Below, one piece after another: positions 7,064 to 11,189 of a stretch of 11,189 nucleotides of DNA (its first letter is position 1; each line of letters starts with the position of its first letter). The stretch comes from an uncultured Clostridia bacterium. GTDB taxonomy: Bacteria; Bacillota; Clostridia; Oscillospirales; CAG-272. Both the position numbers and the translations under genes were made by a program. The stretch covers positions 1-11,189 of the forward strand of contig CANBDB010000038.1 of NCBI GenBank assembly GCA_947367285.1, read 5' to 3'. The notes under the pieces were generated by a model. It worked only from the letters and a program-made list of their open reading frames with translations. It made no database searches and had not been told where the DNA came from.

Positions 7064-8263
7064 TTATTTAAAATTTTGTATATATTCTTCGTAGCAAAGT
7101 CCGGTTTGATGCATAATGGATGCCACCTCAAGACCCACAAAGCGATAGTGCCACGATTCATAAGAGTAACCGGTAATATCCACCTTGTCGGCAGGGTAAC
7201 GGAGAACAAAGCCATACTTCCAAGAGTTTTCAACGAGCCAATCAAATGCGGCGGTGCCTTCAAAATCGTCGTCAACTACACCACCAATGGATTTGGTTGT
7301 AAAGTCAACGCAGAGTCCTGTTTGATGCTCACTCTTGCCGGGCTCGGAAGAGTAAGTGAGGACGATTTCACGAGCCTCCTCATAGGAGAGACCACCCTGC
7401 ATCTCCTGCTCGATATACATATCAAAGAGCATTTCCTGATAAGCATAGGAGCGGTATGCGCTCGTTACGTAGGCATCGGTGAGACCTGCCGCAAACATAT
7501 CCTCCATCATTGCCTCAAGTGCCTTTTCGGCAACGGAATAGAGATATATCACACTGCTTTTTCTATATTGCTCGGGGATTTCAATGAGAGAATCCTTATC
7601 CTCGGGAAAGTTCTCTCCGAGGGCATTTTGCTTATTTGCAAGTGTAAAGATATACTCATCATTTGAGTTAATATAATCCAAAAAAGAGGAAATGTCGGTG
7701 ATGTATTCGATTTCGGGGTTTCTTGCAACTAAATAGAGCTTATCGCCATTCGTTTGGATATTAGTTTGCTTACCTTCGGTTGACACGTTAATACCGTGTA
7801 CAAGCTCTTTGGCGGTTTCAAGGGGAATAAGGCAAAATCCGCTTTTAATAATTGCCTCAGCGGGCATTTTAACGGTTAGACCGTTAACTGTGGCCTCTTT
7901 TGAGCCGTTTTCAAAGCTTGCTTCCGTGCCGTTTATTTTGAAAACTGTTTTAGAAAAGAAGGTGCTTTTCTCAATTTTGCAGTAATCGGCTAGCGAATTC
8001 ATATCAACGAGCTGAATATCGCCCGAGATGGCGAGCTCCTCAGAGAGCTTTTGCTCGGTGTTGCCGTAGCAATATACGTATTTGTTATTTGTTTTTGAAG
8101 TTTCCATAAGAGTGGCTATAAAAAATAGAACGGACGCGAGAAGAAGGATGCAGAGCGCACAGGCAATAAACCTATATCGGTCGGTCTTCTCATTTTTCTC
8201 AACTGTAGCGTAGAGATTGCGTCTTATTTTATTGTATGGAGTAATGTTTTTCTCATTCTTCAT
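7064..8263 (-). CDS. Membrane-anchored VanY-type D-alanyl-D-alanine carboxypeptidase (M15B family)
   Basis: A 399-aa zinc peptidase expected to trim the terminal D-Ala from peptidoglycan stem peptides outside the membrane. An N-terminal cytoplasmic tail of about 30 residues precedes one transmembrane segment (about 32-52). Residues about 105-175 resemble a copper-amine-oxidase-N-like stalk (V-N-G-L-T-V, then L-I-P-L-E-T-A-K-E-L-V); this is a tentative call. The catalytic domain (about 235-399) has S-A-Y-R-S-Y-A-Y-Q at 268-276, the zinc motif S-E-H313-Q-T-G-L-C-V-D320 and E369-S-W-H372-Y-R. These are the conserved zinc ligands and catalytic Glu of VanY-type enzymes. The start at 8263 is chosen because it begins 5 bp after the methyltransferase stop. 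A longer frame to 8338 would overlap that gene and add 25 residues with no domain. The ribosome binding site is weak. No VanR/S-type regulators or vanHAX genes are nearby, so a housekeeping rather than a resistance role is likely. Confidence 0.88.
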   Translation of the reverse strand: MKNEKNITPYNKIRRNLYATVEKNEKTDRYRFIACALCILLLASVLFFIATLMETSKTNNKYVYCYGNTEQKLSEELAISGDIQLVDMNSLADYCKIEKSTFFSKTVFKINGTEASFENGSKEATVNGLTVKMPAEAIIKSGFCLIPLETAKELVHGINVSTEGKQTNIQTNGDKLYLVARNPEIEYITDISSFLDYINSNDEYIFTLANKQNALGENFPEDKDSLIEIPEQYRKSSVIYLYSVAEKALEAMMEDMFAAGLTDAYVTSAYRSYAYQEMLFDMYIEQEMQGGLSYEEAREIVLTYSSEPGKSEHQTGLCVDFTTKSIGGVVDDDFEGTAAFDWLVENSWKYGFVLRYPADKVDITGYSYESWHYRFVGLEVASIMHQTGLCYEEYIQNFK

Positions 8264-8268
8264 ATTTT

Positions 8269-8820
8269 TCACTTCGTTTCTATCATCATAAAGTACGGGG
8301 ATGTGGGAGAGTTCACTATCTGAACCTTGGTGCAGCACACCTTGAAGCGAGAGAGGGTGGAAAGGTATTCAGTTATCTCCTTGCCCTCGGCATCGCCCTC
8401 GGGATGACCCGGGTAAACTGCAATGAGAAGGATCGCGTCCTTGCCGAGTAGCTCTATTGCCGCCTCGATAGCGGGCAGAGTTGTTGCGCGCATTGTGGTA
8501 ATGGATTTGTCACCGCCGGGAAGATACCCAAGATTGAACATGCCAGCCTTTATTGGCTCGCTAACGTAGTTTTTAACGTTGTGGTGAGAGTCGTGGATAA
8601 GGGTATAGTTTTCGGGGCAACCTGCCGCCGCAAGATTTTTGCGAGTGGATTCCACCGCGCTTGCCTGAATGTCAAAGGCGTAAACCCTGCCATTCTCACC
8701 AACGGTTTTGGACAAAAATTCGGTATCGTGACCGTTGCCCATAGTGAAATCTACCGCCACGTCGCCCTCGTGAAGATGCTCGAGTATAAATTTTTTATGT
8801 AAATCAAGAAGCTCAATCAT
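8269..8820 (-). CDS. mnmM: YtqB/MnmM-type tRNA methyltransferase
   Basis: A 183-aa class I SAM-dependent methyltransferase of the family formerly called rRNA methylase (YtqB). YtqB was later described as MnmM, which methylates the aminomethyl group on wobble uridine of certain tRNAs in Gram-positive bacteria. Seen here are the SAM loop V-D-F-T-M-G-N-G-H-D-T (23-33), the acidic residue in F-D-I-Q (49-52), the family signature N-L-G-Y-L-P-G-G-D-K-S-I (96-107), Y-P-G-H-P-E-G (136-142) and a C-terminal N-S-P-T-S-P-Y-F. The length is near that of B. subtilis YtqB. The start at 8820 is preferred: GGAG (complement of 8832-8835) lies 11 bp upstream and the protein then begins as family members do. 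An upstream ATG at 8967 would run through the promoter region and into the divergent glycosylase gene. It is the first gene of the three-gene - strand operon. Confidence 0.88.
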   Translation of the reverse strand: MIELLDLHKKFILEHLHEGDVAVDFTMGNGHDTEFLSKTVGENGRVYAFDIQASAVESTRKNLAAAGCPENYTLIHDSHHNVKNYVSEPIKAGMFNLGYLPGGDKSITTMRATTLPAIEAAIELLGKDAILLIAVYPGHPEGDAEGKEITEYLSTLSRFKVCCTKVQIVNSPTSPYFMMIETK

Positions 8821-8846
8821 TATTGTATGCACTCCATATAAAATTA

Positions 8847-8876
8847 TTGACAAAATAAATTTTTGTATGATATAAT
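8847..8876 (+). promoter_or_regulatory. Promoter of the OGG1-type glycosylase gene
   Basis: Perfect TTGACA (8847-8852) and perfect TATAAT (8871-8876) are 18 bp apart, pointing at the gene starting at 8924. The leader would be about 40 nt. The Shine-Dalgarno before the ATG is weak (TTGGAAT around 8911-8917). Confidence 0.7.
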
Positions 8877-8877
8877 T

Positions 8878-8906
8878 ATTATATAATATTTTAGAAATTA
8901 AAGCAA
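8878..8906 (-). promoter_or_regulatory. Possible divergent promoter of the - strand operon
   Basis: On the - strand TATAAT (complement of 8878-8883) has TTGCTT (complement of 8901-8906) 17 bp upstream. The -35 box is imperfect and the region is very AT-rich, so chance is possible. If real, it partly overlaps the + strand promoter zone, and the two divergent units could compete for polymerase. Confidence 0.4.
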
Positions 8907-8923
8907 GAGATTGGAATAAAATA

Positions 8924-9820
8924 ATGAGCAAATTTTTTGAGGATATAAAAACCGAATATGAGGGCAATTTACCCTTTGTCCGCGTAAGATACGATGGCGA
9001 ATATGACCTTGCAAAAACACTTGATTGCGGTCAGTGCTTCCGTTGGGAAAGGGTGAATGACGAGTGGCTCGGTATAGCTTTCGGGAAACTTATTTCCGTT
9101 AAGCAAGAGGGCGGAGAACTTGTAATCTACAACTCCACCGCCGAGGATTTTTATAACATTTGGTGTCATTATTTTGCGCTTGACGAGGATTATGAGGCGA
9201 TTGATGCCGAATTGCTAAGAAATTGTCAAAATCCTGCCTTTGTTAAGGCGCTTGAATGTGGAAAGGGCATCAGAATACTTCACCAAGACCCTTGGGAAGC
9301 GGTTTGCTCGTTTATTATTTCACAAAATAACAATATTCCGCGTATCAAGAAGATAATCGACGCTCTCTCGTTTGCACTTGGTAAGCAAGTTGATACATCA
9401 ACAATGCAAAATCACGGGGCGGCGGGTAGGGAATTTTACTCGTTTCCTACGGCTGATGCGATCCTTGGCGCAGGTGAGGACTTTATATTCTCACTTAAAA
9501 CGGGTTTTCGCGCAAAATACATAATTGACGCGGCACAAAAATGGTGCTCGGGCGAGATAAATGCGGAAAATTTGAAGCAGATTGAAAAGCTCGACGAGGC
9601 GGTTGCCTATCTTTGCAAAGTCAAGGGAATCGGCTTAAAGGTAGCCTCCTGCGCGCTCCTTTTCGGATTTGAAAGGCTTGATCCGTTTCCTGTTGACGTT
9701 TGGATGAAGCGAGTGTTTGAAAAGTATTTTGAAAAGGATTTTGCGCCTGCCACCTTTGGCAAATACGCGGGCGTTGCCCAGCAGTATCTCTTTGATTATG
9801 AGAGGAATAACCAACAATAA
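8924..9820 (+). CDS. ogg: OGG1-type 8-oxoguanine DNA glycosylase/AP lyase
   Basis: A 298-aa base-excision repair enzyme that removes 8-oxoguanine paired with cytosine and cleaves the abasic site by beta-elimination. Residues about 18-115 form the OGG N-terminal domain, with D-C-G-Q-C-F-R-W at 34-41. The HhH-GPD fold follows: D-P-W-E-A-V-C-S-F-I-I-S-Q-N-N-N (122-137), G-F-R-A-K-Y (194-199) and the helix-hairpin-helix K-V-K-G-I-G-L-K-V-A (232-241) with the catalytic Lys239. The catalytic Asp258 is in F-P-V-D-V-W-M-K. The pattern matches eukaryote-like OGG1 enzymes found in clostridia. An AlkA-type 3-methyladenine glycosylase is the main alternative, but the catalytic lysine favours OGG1. The gene is monocistronic by appearance and divergent from the methyltransferase. 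Confidence 0.88.
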   Translation: MSKFFEDIKTEYEGNLPFVRVRYDGEYDLAKTLDCGQCFRWERVNDEWLGIAFGKLISVKQEGGELVIYNSTAEDFYNIWCHYFALDEDYEAIDAELLRNCQNPAFVKALECGKGIRILHQDPWEAVCSFIISQNNNIPRIKKIIDALSFALGKQVDTSTMQNHGAAGREFYSFPTADAILGAGEDFIFSLKTGFRAKYIIDAAQKWCSGEINAENLKQIEKLDEAVAYLCKVKGIGLKVASCALLFGFERLDPFPVDVWMKRVFEKYFEKDFAPATFGKYAGVAQQYLFDYERNNQQ

Positions 9821-9841
9821 ATAATCAATTTACATTTGTTG

Positions 9842-9978
9842 CGGGGCGTCGAGGACGTCGCCCCCTACATTGATTAGACTGGTTTAATAGCCGATCCGTT
9901 CCCACTTTGTTTTCAAATCGGCTATCTTAAGTTATAAGCAACTTATAAACCGTAGGGGGCGACGTCCTCGACGCCCCG
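9842..9978. repeat. GC-rich perfect 27-bp inverted repeat with nested hairpins
   Basis: The arms 9842-9868 and 9952-9978 are exact reverse complements over 27 bp and are much richer in GC than the DNA around them. Each arm is itself nearly palindromic (GGGGCG at one end, CGCCCC near the other). The 83-bp interior holds two further inverted repeats: ATAGCCGAT/ATCGGCTAT (9887-9895 and 9917-9925) and TTATAAG/CTTATAA (9932-9938 and 9942-9948). No ORF or transposase motif is inside. It could be a miniature non-autonomous mobile element or a dispersed intergenic repeat, and may also end the glycosylase transcript. No convincing target-site duplication was found. The rest of this gap (9821-9841 and 9979-10114) shows only AT-rich DNA and a possible promoter for the next gene. 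Confidence 0.85.
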
Positions 9979-10044
9979 TTTGCATAATCCAACAAGCTAA
10001 AATTACATTAAATAGCAAATTTTCTGGAAGTATTATTAAAATCG

Positions 10045-10076
10045 TTACACTTTTTCCGAAAAATCTTGACTATATT
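10045..10076 (+). promoter_or_regulatory. Tentative promoter of the downstream lipoprotein gene
   Basis: TTACAC (10045-10050) and TATATT (10071-10076) are 20 bp apart, longer than ideal. TTGACT at 10066-10071 is an alternative -35 but lacks a good -10 at the expected distance. The true start site cannot be fixed from sequence. Confidence 0.3.
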
Positions 10077-10114
10077 AGTGTAGGACAGTAAAAAATCTCG
10101 AAAGGAGAAATAGT

Positions 10115-11176
10115 ATGAAAAAACTATTAATTTTAGCTTTTGTATTTATTTTATGCCTTAGTTGTCTTGCTTCGTGTGACGAGGGAGTAACTCATCTTGG
10201 ATGCGAATATGAGTATATCCCGTATGAGCAGGGACATTTTAAACAATACACCTGTGGATGTCCGTCTCCTGACATTTTAGAAGAGCATTATGACCGTGAC
10301 AGTGACCTCTTTTGTGATGCTTGCGGACACGTTGTGAGCAATCCGTCTTGTGGTGATATCAAATGGCAAAGTAGTGAAACACATCACTGGTGGTTGCCCG
10401 AACCTGAAGGGGAAGTGGGTGTTGATGTCGTTTACGGATATGGTGAACACGAAGATAAGGATGTCGATTTCTTTTGTGACATTTGCGGGTACAATATTTA
10501 TCCGCTTATCCCACCTGACAACTTCTTCCTGCGCGATCAATCGGGCTATGAGTGGCTTAACGAAATTACAGCGGAGGACGTTAAAGAAATCAAAATGATT
10601 TCGGGCGGCGGTGGACCGTTGCCTCCTGTTTCCTTTACGTATATTTCTTCCTCTACCGATAAATCGGTAATTGCAAATATTTTTGAAAGCTATTATTCTC
10701 TCAATTCAATACCTGTTTCCGAGGAAGAAACACAAATTCCCGACGGTGGATATTTTGTTGTTCAGTTTATGTTGAATGACGGAACAGTTAGAAAAATCCA
10801 TTTTATTAACGGCGAATACTACTGCAATAGCAACAGTAACTATTTTGATATAGCTGCTTTGCCCGTCTTCCGCGACGGAACGAATTTTGTAAATTCTTAT
10901 GGGTTCGAGGAATGGGATAAACATTGCCGAATTCACCTTATGGATGGAAGTCCCGTTTGTGAACTCCCCTTATCAGAGTTTGAGTTTATCGAGGTTACGG
11001 ATGATATTTGTTTGAATGATGTGGCTCCCACTCATTATATTGAAATGCGTGGCGAAAAAATATATTTTATTTCCGAATATTATTTTTATATTGGTGATGA
11101 TAGAAGTGTTTACTATCAGCTCGTCGGCAAAAACCTTGAAGAATTGATATACGAATATACTGTATTGCCGGATTAG
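10115..11176 (+). CDS. Lipoprotein with two Asp-rich C-x2-C motifs, unknown function
   Basis: A 353-aa predicted lipoprotein. The signal peptide ends in L-A-S-C with lipidated Cys21. Two copies of H-x-D-x-D-x-D-x-F-C-D-x-C-G follow, at 58-71 (C67, C70) and 112-125 (C121, C124). The first is preceded by a C-G-C (47-49) and the second by H-H-W-W (90-93). The D-x-D-x-D spacing with a further Asp resembles a calcium-binding loop and the Cys pair could hold a metal; both are inference. Residues about 145-353 form an Asp/Glu- and aromatic-rich domain of mostly predicted beta character, with G-G-G-G-P-L-P-P (164-171) and repeated aromatic strands. I do not recognise it. AGGAG at 10103-10107 sets the start. 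It shares lipidation and CxxCG motifs with the four lipoproteins at 109-5229, but not their C-x9-C-x2-C frame. It appears to be transcribed alone, and the window ends 13 bp after its stop. Confidence 0.85.
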   Translation: MKKLLILAFVFILCLSCLASCDEGVTHLGCEYEYIPYEQGHFKQYTCGCPSPDILEEHYDRDSDLFCDACGHVVSNPSCGDIKWQSSETHHWWLPEPEGEVGVDVVYGYGEHEDKDVDFFCDICGYNIYPLIPPDNFFLRDQSGYEWLNEITAEDVKEIKMISGGGGPLPPVSFTYISSSTDKSVIANIFESYYSLNSIPVSEEETQIPDGGYFVVQFMLNDGTVRKIHFINGEYYCNSNSNYFDIAALPVFRDGTNFVNSYGFEEWDKHCRIHLMDGSPVCELPLSEFEFIEVTDDICLNDVAPTHYIEMRGEKIYFISEYYFYIGDDRSVYYQLVGKNLEELIYEYTVLPD

Positions 11177-11189
11177 AATAATACTAACA

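Noticed and set aside
8821..8967. Longer methyltransferase start at 8967
   Set aside because: The added 49 residues are AT-driven and hydrophobic, overlap the divergent glycosylase gene and cover the promoters; the family starts near 8820.

Overview
The window looks like part of a chromosome from an anaerobic gut-type member of the Clostridia (Oscillospirales or Christensenellales-like). Supporting signs are moderate-to-low GC, strong AGGAG-type ribosome binding sites, lipoprotein signal peptides, BspA-like leucine-rich repeats, a flavodiiron protein and a bacterial OGG1-type glycosylase. No phage, transposase, tRNA or rRNA gene was recognised. The lineage is an inference from gene style, not from a marker gene.

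Region 1 (1-5272, + strand) holds four predicted lipoproteins in two tandem, independently promoted two-gene operons. Each operon has a near-consensus promoter (TTTACA-N17-TATAAT), a short lipoprotein (332 or 299 aa), a gap of 29-30 bp, a long lipoprotein (490 or 483 aa) and a hairpin terminator. All four have the lipid-anchored cysteine at residue 23. After it they consist almost wholly of a tandem unit of about 38 aa with the frame C-x9-C-x2-C-x(10-15)-H. The two long proteins end in a short BspA-like leucine-rich repeat domain that the short ones lack. This duplicated pair of thiol-rich surface proteins is the most unusual content of the window. Metal (for example zinc) binding by each Cys3His unit is a reasonable inference; no function is established from the sequence.

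Region 2 (5276-8820, - strand) is a compact three-gene operon, transcribed right to left: a YtqB/MnmM-type methyltransferase, a membrane-anchored VanY-like D,D-carboxypeptidase, and a 591-aa flavodiiron protein fused to a flavin reductase domain and a short rubredoxin. It converges with region 1 on a shared, probably bidirectional terminator (5243-5272). The last protein should reduce O2 or NO and probably carries its own electron-delivery modules.

Region 3 (8847-11176, + strand) starts with an OGG1-type 8-oxoguanine glycosylase, divergent from the methyltransferase across about 100 bp of AT-rich promoter DNA. A 294-bp gap follows, dominated by a GC-rich perfect 27-bp inverted repeat (9842-9978) with two smaller hairpins nested inside it. 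A fifth lipoprotein (10115-11176) closes the window. It has two Asp-rich C-x2-C motifs and an unrecognised C-terminal domain, and is not clearly homologous to the four in region 1.

The OGG1-type glycosylase and the flavodiiron protein together fit oxidative or nitrosative defence in an anaerobe. The lipoproteins point to a cell-surface role of unknown nature.
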